Below are positions 30,402-38,324 of a stretch of DNA of 64,000 nt, in pieces. Numbering within the stretch: position 1 is the first letter of the stretch; every line of letters begins with the position of its first letter. The DNA lies in assembly GCF_900103325.1 (NCBI RefSeq), contig NZ_FMXM01000013.1, forward strand, positions 62,001 to 126,000, read 5' to 3'. The position numbers were made by a program, and so were the translations under genes. Below the pieces are notes generated by a model. The model was not told the DNA's origin, ran no database searches, and saw only the letters and a program-made list of their open reading frames with translations. Origin of the DNA: Mesorhizobium qingshengii (lineage in GTDB: Bacteria > Pseudomonadota > Alphaproteobacteria > Rhizobiales > Rhizobiaceae).

Positions 30402-32390
30402 CTAGCGCGCGGCAGCGGCAGGCGCTTTTTTGGGGGCGGCCCGCTGCCGTCGCATGCGGCGCTTGGCGATGAGCTTGAGCGCAACGGGTGGCTCGTTCGA
30501 TAGCGCGCCTACTACGGCGTCCACCATGCCATTCGCTACAAAATCCGCGTTGATGTCATGGGCCAGCCTAGCGGCTGTTTCCTTGTCCCCGTTACCTGTC
30601 TCCGACCAGAACACGATCCCCACCCGCAGCCCCGCCTTCGCACGCTTCAGCCGGCGGACCAGAAAACGGGCATGCTTGACGGAATCCCGGTTCAGGAAGC
30701 CGACCACGACGGTGTCGATGGTTTCGAGCTCGAGGCGGCGAATGCTCGCGGGTTCCATGTCGGCAAAACCGGCCCTCGACACAGTCGCGCCCTGGACTTC
30801 CAGCACCTGCGCCAGCATAGCGGCGGCGGCATCGTCGAGCTCGCCACGCCCGCCGGCGCAGAGCACCGACATACCAGTGCCATCGGGCAGGTCGGCCTCG
30901 TCCTCGCCGACGGCCTTGCCGTCGTCGCCCACCTCCCCGGCCACGAGCGGACTCTCCTCCTCGTCCGCTTCCTCCTGCGCGTTGTCGTCGAGGTTGGCCA
31001 CCAGCGTCATGGCACTGGCCGCTACCTGCCGTCTTTGCAGATCGCCCATGACGCCGCGCACACGGTCCCGCTCGCCCAGCAGAAGCGCCGGAATGGCGAC
31101 CTTGTCGTAGAATTCGACCAGATACTTCTCCTCCAGCATCTCCTCGGCATGGTCGGTGGCTTCCTCCGGATCACCGGCCAGCAGTCGCTGGTAGAGGCGC
31201 GCATGGGGTTCGAGCACGGGCTCGTTGCCGAACAGCACGTCGAGGAATTCAAACTGCGGCACGTGCCTGCCCAGCACCACCAGGCAGACGGTGAGCGGTG
31301 TCGACAGGACCAGTCCGAGCGGCCCCCAGAGCCATGTCCAGAAGATGGCCGCAACGATGATCGCCAGCGGTGACAGCCCGGTTCGCGAACCGTAAAGCCA
31401 GGGTTCGACGACGTTGCCGGTGACCAGCTCCATCACCACGAACAGGGCGGCCGTCCACAGCACGAGCGACCAGCCGGGTGCCACGGCCAGCGCCAGGAGC
31501 AGCGGCAAAAGCATGCCTATGGCCGGGCCGATATAGGGAACGAAACGCAGCGCCAGTGCCAGCAGCCCCCACAGCAGCGCATTTGGAATGCCGAGGACCC
31601 ATAGCCCGATCGCGATCGGGATGGCGTAGACGATGTTGACGACCAATTGCATGAGCAGGTAGCGGCCCACCCGCTTGCCGGCATCCTGAAGCGCCTCGGT
31701 GGTGCGGTGGAGGTCGCCGTAGCCGACAAGCCGGATGAAACGGTCGCGCAAATCCTCCCGCTCGAGCAGCATGAATATGACGACGACGATGATCAGCCCG
31801 GCCGATCCGAGCGGGCTGATCAGCGGACCGACTATGTTCTGCAGGACCTCGAGCGGCCTTTCGCGCGCGATGATCTCGACGGGCACCGGCTCGCGCGACG
31901 GCTTGTCCGGGGTCGCGGCCGGCTGCGAAGCCTCCTGCCGGTCGATCTCCTGGCCGACACGCTCGACCACGCGGCTCAATCTGGCGATGATCCCTCCCCC
32001 GACCCCGGTTTCCTTCAGCGAACGGATCTTGGCCAGGATGTTGGTCTGGTAGACCGGGATGTTCTGCGCCAGTTCGCTGACTTGCGTGGCGACAATGAAG
32101 CTGAACAGGGCGAGTGCCGCGAAAGCGCCCAGCACGCTGGCGATGACAGCGGCGATCCGGGGAATGCCGATCCGTTTGAGCGCCGACACAAGGGGCGCGA
32201 GCGCGAAGGTCAGCAGCAGCGCGATCGCGATCGGCAGGAAGACCTCGCGCCCAAAATACAGCGCCGCCACCGTCGTGACGATGGTCGCCACAGTGGGCAA
32301 TGACGTTCGCGGGTGGGGCGCGGCGGCCGAAAGAATCTCCTCCAGCCCATGCGCCGGAGACGCCGTCCCGTTTCGACGATTGACCGCCAC
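30402..32390 (-). CDS. AI-2E (PerM) family transporter with C-terminal extension
   Basis: The 662-residue protein has an AI-2E/PerM membrane domain (about residues 30-375) with eight hydrophobic segments. These include FVPYIGPAIGMLLPLLLALA and the family end TGNVVEPWLYGSRTGLSPLA, WGPLGLVLSTPLTVCLVV. The remaining about 280 residues are cytosolic and acidic (DDNAQEEADEEE), ending in a Rossmann-like segment (GMSVLCAGGRGELDD, LETIDTVVVGFLNRDSVKHA) and a basic tail. GTG 32390 with GGGGGAGA is preferred; an upstream ATG is possible. The substrate is unknown; AI-2 export is only a family label. Confidence 0.88.
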   Translation of the reverse strand: MAVNRRNGTASPAHGLEEILSAAAPHPRTSLPTVATIVTTVAALYFGREVFLPIAIALLLTFALAPLVSALKRIGIPRIAAVIASVLGAFAALALFSFIVATQVSELAQNIPVYQTNILAKIRSLKETGVGGGIIARLSRVVERVGQEIDRQEASQPAATPDKPSREPVPVEIIARERPLEVLQNIVGPLISPLGSAGLIIVVVIFMLLEREDLRDRFIRLVGYGDLHRTTEALQDAGKRVGRYLLMQLVVNIVYAIPIAIGLWVLGIPNALLWGLLALALRFVPYIGPAIGMLLPLLLALAVAPGWSLVLWTAALFVVMELVTGNVVEPWLYGSRTGLSPLAIIVAAIFWTWLWGPLGLVLSTPLTVCLVVLGRHVPQFEFLDVLFGNEPVLEPHARLYQRLLAGDPEEATDHAEEMLEEKYLVEFYDKVAIPALLLGERDRVRGVMGDLQRRQVAASAMTLVANLDDNAQEEADEEESPLVAGEVGDDGKAVGEDEADLPDGTGMSVLCAGGRGELDDAAAAMLAQVLEVQGATVSRAGFADMEPASIRRLELETIDTVVVGFLNRDSVKHARFLVRRLKRAKAGLRVGIVFWSETGNGDKETAARLAHDINADFVANGMVDAVVGALSNEPPVALKLIAKRRMRRQRAAPKKAPAAAAR

Positions 32391-32473
32391 TTGATGTCTC
32401 CCCCTGCCGGCGGCCATGGTCGGGCATATCGAGCCGGCTTGCAACCTTTGCCGAGGGACCGCTGGTTACCTTC

Positions 32474-32498
32474 AATGCCGGGCAGGTCGGTATGTTCC
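32474..32498 (-). promoter_or_regulatory. possible EcfG promoter, one mismatch
   Basis: On the minus strand GGAAC (32498-32494), 16 bases, CATT (32477-32474) in place of CGTT, 84 bases before the GTG of the AI-2E-type transporter. Confidence 0.35.
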
Positions 32499-32596
32499 CG
32501 CCGTCCGAGGGTAATGGAGAAAAATGAGTTTGCGGCTCATCGGGATTGACGTTCCGGGGCTGACGGCAACCTCGGCGTGACGTTGGATAAGGCGGC

Positions 32597-33676
32597 TCAG
32601 CGCGCTGCGTGTCTTGCCAGCGCGTGCTCGATCAGCACGTCGATGACCTCGCTGTAGCCGATGCCGATAGCCGCCAGCGCCTTGGCGTACATCGAGATGT
32701 CGGTGAAGCCGGGCAGCGTGTTGACCTCGTTGACCAGCAGGCTGCCATCGGCGCGCAGGAAGAAGTCGACGCGCGCCATGGCTTCGCAGCCGAGCGCCAG
32801 GAAAGCTTGCCGCGCCATCGCCATCGCCTTGTCGGCAACCGCGGCCGGGACATCGGCCGGCACCTTCACCACCGCGCCATCGGCATCGAGATACTTGGCC
32901 TCGTAGGTGTAGAAGCCATGCTTGCCGGCTGGAATGATCTCGCCGGGCAGCGACACCGTCAGCGAGCCGTCGGCCCGCTGCAGCACCGAGCACTCGATCT
33001 CGCGGCCGTCGACGAACTCCTCGATCAGCGCCTTGCCGTCATAGCGGAAAGCCGTTGCGACAGCGTCCTCGAAACCGTCCCGGTCGTTCACCTTGCTCAC
33101 CCCGAAGGACGAACCCTGGCGCGCCGGCTTGGCGAAGAACGGCAGGCCAAGCACGCCTGCAATCTCCTGGAAGGAATGCGTGTCGTTTCGGTGCAAGGTG
33201 ACGGAGCGGGCGACGGCAAGCCCGGCCTCGCGCAGCAGCCGCTTGGCGACATCCTTGTCCATGGCGGCGGCCGAAGCCAGGATGCCGCAGCCGACATAGG
33301 CGACATCGGCGACTTCCGCATAGCCCTGCACCGAGCCGTCCTCGCCGAACGGCCCGTGCAGCACGGGAAAGACGACATCGACCGGCGGCAGATCAGGCTG
33401 TTTGCCACCATGCGGCGCGGCCACCAGCCTGCCCTTGCCGCCGGGCAGCAGGGCGACCTCTACACCATCCTCGGACACCGGAGCCCCTGCCCCGTCGCCG
33501 GCTGCCACCGACGACTGTTGCAGCAGCCATCTGCCGCTTCGGGAAATGGCGATCGGCACGATCTCGTAGCGCGTCCGGTCGATCGCCTTCAGCACATTGG
33601 CGGCCGAAAGGCACGACACGTCGTGTTCGGCCGAGCGCCCGCCATAGAGGATGGCTACCCTTGTCTTGTCCTTCAT
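32597..33676 (-). CDS. ddl: D-alanine--D-alanine ligase family ATP-grasp enzyme
   Basis: The 359-residue protein has the Ddl signatures YGGRSAEHDVSCLSA (N-terminal), VFPVLHGPFGEDGSVQGYAE, then FFAKPARQGSSFGVSKV and LVNEVNTLPGFTDISMYAKA with the metal ligands. It belongs to the DdlA/VanA-size class. It is translated 18 bases after a C39-peptidase gene, not in a cell-wall cluster, so it may be a second Ddl or join other amino acids. The second-substrate loop (YTYEAKYLDADGAVVKVPAD) looks like a true Ddl. Confidence 0.92.
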   Translation of the reverse strand: MKDKTRVAILYGGRSAEHDVSCLSAANVLKAIDRTRYEIVPIAISRSGRWLLQQSSVAAGDGAGAPVSEDGVEVALLPGGKGRLVAAPHGGKQPDLPPVDVVFPVLHGPFGEDGSVQGYAEVADVAYVGCGILASAAAMDKDVAKRLLREAGLAVARSVTLHRNDTHSFQEIAGVLGLPFFAKPARQGSSFGVSKVNDRDGFEDAVATAFRYDGKALIEEFVDGREIECSVLQRADGSLTVSLPGEIIPAGKHGFYTYEAKYLDADGAVVKVPADVPAAVADKAMAMARQAFLALGCEAMARVDFFLRADGSLLVNEVNTLPGFTDISMYAKALAAIGIGYSEVIDVLIEHALARHAAR

Positions 33677-33694
33677 CGAAAATCCCTCAAAAAA

Positions 33695-34312
33695 TCAAAT
33701 GGCGACCGCAATGCCGCGATTGGCAAAGAAACGGTCGAAATCGGCTGGCGCCAACACTGCGTTTGCCTGTGTGGCGCGGATATGGCCGGATGGATTGTGG
33801 AAGCGAAAAGCCTCGTCCGAGGCGGAAGTGACCAGCACCAGATGTCCGCCCTTCGACGGCGGCTCGCGCTCGGGCCAGCGGATCCAGCTGCTGACCGAAG
33901 CGATGAAGAAGCGCGACCGCGAAAGGATCGCCGGTATGTCCGATGCCGCGACATTGGTCATCACCTCGGCCTGAAGGCCAAAGGCCTCCTTCACGAAGCG
34001 GACGAAGGGCGCGTAGATCAGCCCCTTGATCGATCCTTCATTGACGACGTAGCCGCCATATCTGGTGCATTGCCTGGCGAGTTCGATGGTCGGAACGGTC
34101 TCGCCGCGCGTCGCCAGGATCATCTTCAGGCACGCCATGCCGCAGATGTTGGCGGCCCAGACCGCGTATTCGTCGAGCGTTTCGGCGCCTGAACCCCGCC
34201 ACAGCGGATCGCGCCTGAGAGCGATTCCGGCGCCTTCGGCGAGCACGTCCAGCGTCATGTCTGAAGTTTCCCACTGGCTGAAAAACGGCACGGTTTCAGT
34301 CAGGGGCTTCAT
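33695..34312 (-). CDS. C39-like cysteine peptidase
   Basis: The 205-residue soluble protein has the papain-like C39_2 motif: YAVWAANICGMACLKMILAT (catalytic-type Cys57), GGHLVLVTSASDEAF (His) and FHNPSGH (Asn). It lacks an ABC transporter or membrane part, so it is not a bacteriocin exporter domain. ATG 34312 is preceded by GAGGAG. It forms an operon with the ddl gene 18 bases downstream and has a perfect palindrome in its promoter. The substrate may be a peptide or isopeptide; none is known. Confidence 0.82.
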   Translation of the reverse strand: MKPLTETVPFFSQWETSDMTLDVLAEGAGIALRRDPLWRGSGAETLDEYAVWAANICGMACLKMILATRGETVPTIELARQCTRYGGYVVNEGSIKGLIYAPFVRFVKEAFGLQAEVMTNVAASDIPAILSRSRFFIASVSSWIRWPEREPPSKGGHLVLVTSASDEAFRFHNPSGHIRATQANAVLAPADFDRFFANRGIAVAI

Positions 34313-34338
34313 GCGACTCCTCGGGGGCTCAATCCAAT

Positions 34339-34350
34339 CTCGTATACGAG
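34339..34350. promoter_or_regulatory. GntR-like palindromic operator
   Basis: CTCGTATACGAG is a perfect 12-base palindrome, 27 bases before the C39-peptidase ATG. CATACGA follows on the far side and, with the palindrome, gives overlapping TCGTAT half-sites. GntR-family (FadR/VanR-type) operators have this form. No GntR gene lies in the window. Confidence 0.55.
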
Positions 34351-34539
34351 CATACGAAATTGGTGAAAAGCCAGCAGCGGGCATGACGTCCGTCGTGTTG
34401 TCACGCTCCTACCTCAGAGCGCGACCACCTGCGCCATCTGCACGCCGGATGGCATTTGTGGCCGGCAGATAAGCCCTCGCCATACGCGCGCGCCTGCGCA
34501 CCATACATCCAGGCCTATGTGATGCGCTGCTGGTCCTTC

Positions 34540-34818
34540 TCAGGCGCGGCCATTGTCGGCACCATAGAATTGCACGCCAAGCCGTCCGTTCTTTCTCCAC
34601 CGCACCACGGCACGATAGCTGGCCTCATCCGCGGGCACGTGAAGGACGAAGCGATCGGGAATTGTCACGCTGGGATCCACCTTCAGTTCCGCACCGTGAA
34701 GGTGCTGATTTCTGACGGAGCAGCTGATCCTCGCGTCATCGGTAATGATGGTCGCATCCTTCAGGACAATTCCACGTGGGTGTGAGCGTCGCTCTATTGG
34801 AGGATCAATGGGGTTCAT
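34540..34818 (-). CDS. PilZ domain protein
   Basis: The 92-residue protein is a single PilZ-type domain: RRSHPRGIVLKDATIITDDA with the RxxxR c-di-GMP motif, then CSVRNQHLHGAELKVDPSVT, where (D/N)xSxxG is replaced by NxxLHG, and AVVRWRKNGRLGVQFYG. The changed second motif may weaken c-di-GMP binding. GGAAAG precedes the ATG. Its start overlaps the end of the LigD fragment on the same strand. Role: probable c-di-GMP effector, or a degenerate one. Confidence 0.82.
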   Translation of the reverse strand: MNPIDPPIERRSHPRGIVLKDATIITDDARISCSVRNQHLHGAELKVDPSVTIPDRFVLHVPADEASYRAVVRWRKNGRLGVQFYGADNGRA

Positions 34819-35134
34819 GGCTCTTTCCACCCGCAAGTCCTGAAGTGATCGCCATGCGCGGTTCTCCGAAGTCAGACAGGCCGGCTTCGTTGAGCACGAT
34901 GATCTCGCCGTCGACGATGGCGTTTTCGGCGCCGAGATTGGCGGCCTCTTTCACCGGGTCGCGATATTTCGACGTCCAGTCGTGGCCCTTGCAACCGCAG
35001 ATCCTGATACCGTCTTCGTCGATGGTCAGCTGCGAGCGGTAGCCGTCGAACTTGACTTCATGAATCCAGTCGTCGCCTTCGCGAGGCTGCTCGACAAGGA
35101 TCGGCGTCAACGGTGGGATGAACTTCAAACGCAT
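34805..35134 (-). pseudogene. LigD-type ATP-dependent DNA ligase, N-terminal fragment
   Basis: The 109 codons match the start of a bacterial NHEJ-type ligase: MRLKFIPPLTPILVEQPREG, DDWIHEVKFDGYRSQL (adenylation Lys in EVKFDG), then VDGEIIVLNEAGLSDFGEP. After RMAITSG the frame leaves the family and stops, so the rest of the adenylation domain, OB fold and nuclease/polymerase parts are missing. It looks like a truncated copy. There is no ribosome binding site, and the PilZ gene begins inside its end. Confidence 0.8.
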
Positions 35135-35279
35135 GAACTGACTCGCAAAACCGCGATTCAATTAGTTTGCGCTGAAATGGTTCCGGAAGTCTTGCTGCGG
35201 CGCGGCGCGCGGCAGGAACATTTGCGGCTCTTCAGGCTGTCAGATCTCGGCAGAAATCGGCCATGTCACGCAGTTTCGC

Positions 35280-36140
35280 CTATGGATCTCTTACAAGTCT
35301 CGGATTGGCATTCCCGGCGTATCGCTGCTTCTTCACGGCAATGAATGTCGCCCGTCGCCCGTTATAATAGCGCTTTTCCAGCCCGCTCACTTTTGGTTTG
35401 AGACGTTCGACATTGGCAAATCCAGAATATTCCAGGAGGTTGATGACGGCTCGGGAATTGGGGGAAAACTGACAAAATTCCGCCGGACGCCAGCGGGAAG
35501 TCGTGATGTTGCTTGCATTGGAATCGACCCCCGCCACCACGCGCATATGCCACATCGGCCAACGGTCCAGTATTCGATTTATGATCGGCACCTTCATGAG
35601 CGTTGTATCGACCGCCAAAACGTGGTCAGCCACTGCTGATATGCGCTTCAGGCTCAAAACAGGGTTTTCCAGGTGGTATAAAATCCCGAAGAACAGGACC
35701 AGATCGAACATACCGTGCTTCGACCGATCAAGATCCATCAGGTCAAGCCGCTGAAAATCCAAATTATCTAGATCCACGGCCTCTTTTACCAGATTTGCCT
35801 GCTCGATGTAGTGAGGCTCAATGTCGATCCCAAGCACGTAATCGGCACCGCCCCTTGCGGCGTGCACGGAAAAACCACCGCAGTTGCATGCTACGTCGAG
35901 AACTCTTTTGCCTGCCAATGAACCTCCGCAGGCCGTGAGAATGCTTGGCCATGCATGATCGAGGAGTGTTTGCATCCTCGTGCGCTCGCGGTCTTGACGA
36001 GACGCGGTCTGTACGTAGGTGCTCAGGCCATAAGGCAAGTCGATGGCGTGATGAAACGGTGCGAGGCGTTCGACCGCGGCCTGAAGTTCCGCTTTGCTCT
36101 TTCTTCGCGCCTGTGGGATCGACGTTTGAAAATGCTTCAT
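35280..36140 (-). CDS. SAM-dependent methyltransferase, CmoB/DUF1698-like
   Basis: The 286-residue class I methyltransferase has a SAM site VLDVACNCGGFSVHAARGGA (about residues 80-99), DYVLGIDIEPHYIEQANL, and FDLVLFFGILYHLENP. The C-terminal part (GVDSNASNITTSRWRPAEFC) resembles the DUF1698/CmoB substrate region (...W.P...). GGAGA lies nine bases before ATG. True CmoB carboxymethylates tRNA U34 using carboxy-SAM; whether this enzyme is CmoB or a sugar/lipid methyltransferase is open. The N-terminal part is shorter than in CmoB. Confidence 0.8.
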   Translation of the reverse strand: MKHFQTSIPQARRKSKAELQAAVERLAPFHHAIDLPYGLSTYVQTASRQDRERTRMQTLLDHAWPSILTACGGSLAGKRVLDVACNCGGFSVHAARGGADYVLGIDIEPHYIEQANLVKEAVDLDNLDFQRLDLMDLDRSKHGMFDLVLFFGILYHLENPVLSLKRISAVADHVLAVDTTLMKVPIINRILDRWPMWHMRVVAGVDSNASNITTSRWRPAEFCQFSPNSRAVINLLEYSGFANVERLKPKVSGLEKRYYNGRRATFIAVKKQRYAGNANPRLVRDP

Positions 36141-36415
36141 GAATCCGTATCTCCTGCCAGCTTGGCGTTAGTCGAATGGGATTGTTGACGGATTCCGCAC
36201 CAGGCGAATGGCACTGCCATCGGGTGGGTATCACGGCGCAAGCATTGCGTCGCCACCGGCGCGAACAGGATGAGGCACCGGCAGAATCCAAGACAGATAA
36301 AGTTTTAATGCATCAACCGACGCGTTGCACCATGCTCAAATGTGGTAGTGCGGCTTAAGCCAAAGGCTACCAAATGGATATGACGCCGCAACCGGCCGCG
36401 TGGCGGGTGGCTGCT

Positions 36416-36844
36416 TCAGAACGTGATCTTCACCGAGGCCGCGCTACGCGTGGCTGGCCCGTGATGGACGGCCTCGATGTTGTTGCCGTCCGGGTCGAGC
36501 AGGAAGGCGGCATAGTAGCCGGGATGATAGGGGCGCTCGCCCGGCGCGCCATTGTCCTTGCCGCCGCCGGCGAGCCCGGCCTTGTAGAAGGCATCGACCA
36601 TGGCGCGGTCCTTGGCCTGGAACGCCAGATGGTGGCGGCCGGTGAGTTTTCCCAGGGCCGCGGGGCTGTCGGCACTGGAGACGAACAGTTCATCGGCCCA
36701 GAAATAGTCCTCGCCGACACCACCGATCGGAACATCGAGCGCCCGCAAGACCGCCTCGTAGAAACGCCGGCTGGCAGGAAGATCCCTGACCACCAGATGG
36801 ATATGATCGATGAGACGGCCGCGATGCAGTTCCTGGGTTTCCAT
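36416..36844 (-). CDS. VOC family protein (glyoxalase fold)
   Basis: The 142-residue protein begins LIDHIHLVVRDLPASRRFYE (strand, helix) and has LGKLTGRHHLAFQAKDRAMV, then FLLDPDGNNIEAVHHGP with the metal-type Glu. Met 36844 has GAGGAGGAAT upstream; in-frame ATGs further up are not VOC-like. It is monocistronic, with 275 bases of empty DNA upstream of the methyltransferase start. Substrate unknown. Confidence 0.87.
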   Translation of the reverse strand: METQELHRGRLIDHIHLVVRDLPASRRFYEAVLRALDVPIGGVGEDYFWADELFVSSADSPAALGKLTGRHHLAFQAKDRAMVDAFYKAGLAGGGKDNGAPGERPYHPGYYAAFLLDPDGNNIEAVHHGPATRSAASVKITF

Positions 36845-36967
36845 GCAAATTCCTCCTCGCAAGGCTCCGAATTTAGGTTCGGACAGGACGCCGTCAATGC
36901 GGGAACTTGCTAACCGCCAAGCCGCTACCGCAAGTCTAATCCATGGCCTCGCACCATCTTTCAAACA

Positions 36968-37050
36968 AAAAGCCCGCCAGGAGGGGGGATCCAGCGGGCC
37001 TTTGGAAAGCTGAAAGTGAGCTTTCAGATGTCTGACGGGGGATCAGACAT
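36968..37050. other. three successive hairpins in a gap
   Basis: Within the 374-base gap 36845-37218: GCCCGC/GCGGGC (36972-36999), CTGAAAG-TGAG-CTTTCAG (37010-37027) and ATGTCTGA/TCAGACAT (37028-37050) follow one another with no spacing. None has a proper T-tract. A structured RNA or processed leader is possible. The rest of the gap contains a near-match EcfG promoter (GGAAC-N16-GGTT, 37170-37194). Confidence 0.5.
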
Positions 37051-37218
37051 GGTGAGAACCTTTTATTGACCGCAGAGGTTCCACCCGAACAAAAAGATTG
37101 CCAACGGGCCGTCGCGGCCACGGAATGCAAGCGGTGGAGGCGATTTCTTTCGCGGGATCCCTCGAAGCCGGAACCTTCCGCCGCCAACCGGGTTTTGTGC
37201 GCGGCTGGGAGGACTTCG

Positions 37219-37473
37219 ATGGACTGTTTTCAAAGGCTCGAAGCGCTGGTCGACAGCGCCGGTGTCGACAGCATCGACGAAGCAAACGCTCTGCTGCGCC
37301 GGTTCCATGGCAGGTCGCAAGAGGTCACGGCGGCGATCGACGAGTTCATGCTGGACTTCAAGACATTGGTCTTCATCGTTGAAACCGCCGGGGAAGGGTT
37401 CCAGAAATCACTGCGAAAGCTGGCTCGCGCCAGGCTGTCGAAGCTCCGCCACATGGTGAACGTGACGGCATAG
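37219..37473 (+). CDS. small hypothetical protein
   Basis: The 84-residue helical soluble protein (FQRLEALVDSAGVDSIDEAN, ALLRRFHGRSQEVTAAIDEF, MLDFKTLVFIVETAGEGFQK) ends basic. GGGAGGACTTCG precedes the ATG, the best start. A near-match EcfG promoter (one base off in -10) lies 25 bases upstream. Family not recognised; amphipathic helices suggest a small helical bundle. Confidence 0.6.
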   Translation: MDCFQRLEALVDSAGVDSIDEANALLRRFHGRSQEVTAAIDEFMLDFKTLVFIVETAGEGFQKSLRKLARARLSKLRHMVNVTA

Positions 37474-37520
37474 GATGCCGACTTCCGGGCATGGACGCCG
37501 TTCGCTCATCAGACGGGTGT

Positions 37521-38210
37521 TCAACGCAGCTGCACCCGCGCGAGCAGCGCCTCAACCATGGGGAGCATCTTTCTAACGATGATCGCATCACCCGCTGCAT
37601 TTGGGTGATCGTTGTCCGCTTGCAACAACTCCGGATGCCCGGTCACGCCCTCCTTGAAGTCGGCGTACAGCAGGTCTCCATGCTTGGTCGCTAGCTCGGA
37701 GAACATCTTTGAAAACGATTCTGCATAGTCAGCCCCATGCCCGGCAGAAAGGTTGGACGAGCAATAGCCATAGGCCGCGGTTCCAACCACAAGCACTGGA
37801 ACGCGCTTCTGGGCGAGAAGACCCAGAATCTGGTCGAGGTTCGCTCGCGTGTGATCCAGGTCGATACGCGCGCAATCGTTCTGACCCAATTCAACGATGA
37901 CAACGTGGTTTGCAGGGCTCGCCTGCAGGTCAAGGCCGTCCTTGGATTCCGCCAGCCAAGCGAGACCGCGTTTGCTGGTCGCCATGTACCCCACCTCTAC
38001 AATTGTCACTGGGTGCCCGGCAGCGTTCAGCTCAGACTTCAGCCTGGCCGCAAAGGTCTCAGTGGCTGCTACTCCATAGCTGTTGATGTAGCTGTCGCCG
38101 AGGGTGACGATTGTCGGAGGTGCATCCTCGGCATCCAGATTGCCGGCTAACCCCAACATTGCGGAAAGTGCGGCAAGGACCGCAAGCGAAACGGCACGCA
38201 CTTTTGTCAT
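37521..38210 (-). CDS. SGNH/GDSL-type hydrolase, secreted
   Basis: The 229-residue precursor has a signal peptide (VSLAVLAALSAMLGLAGNL) and an SGNH hydrolase fold: block I TIVTLGDSYINSYG (nucleophile Ser), block III VVIVELGQND, and block V DNDHPNAAGDA (Asp-His). This resembles TesA/arylesterase-type periplasmic lysophospholipases. GGGAGG precedes the ATG. It is single, convergent with the small gene at 37473 and close to it (47 bases). Confidence 0.88.
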   Translation of the reverse strand: MTKVRAVSLAVLAALSAMLGLAGNLDAEDAPPTIVTLGDSYINSYGVAATETFAARLKSELNAAGHPVTIVEVGYMATSKRGLAWLAESKDGLDLQASPANHVVIVELGQNDCARIDLDHTRANLDQILGLLAQKRVPVLVVGTAAYGYCSSNLSAGHGADYAESFSKMFSELATKHGDLLYADFKEGVTGHPELLQADNDHPNAAGDAIIVRKMLPMVEALLARVQLR

Positions 38211-38324
38211 GGTCTACCTCCCAGCGGGACCATTCGGGGCTATCCTGGCCCAAGCCTCGGAGCCCGCAACGGATCGTGACAGCACATTCTCACGACCGCA
38301 TCGGCGAAGGAAGGTGGCCGGGTT

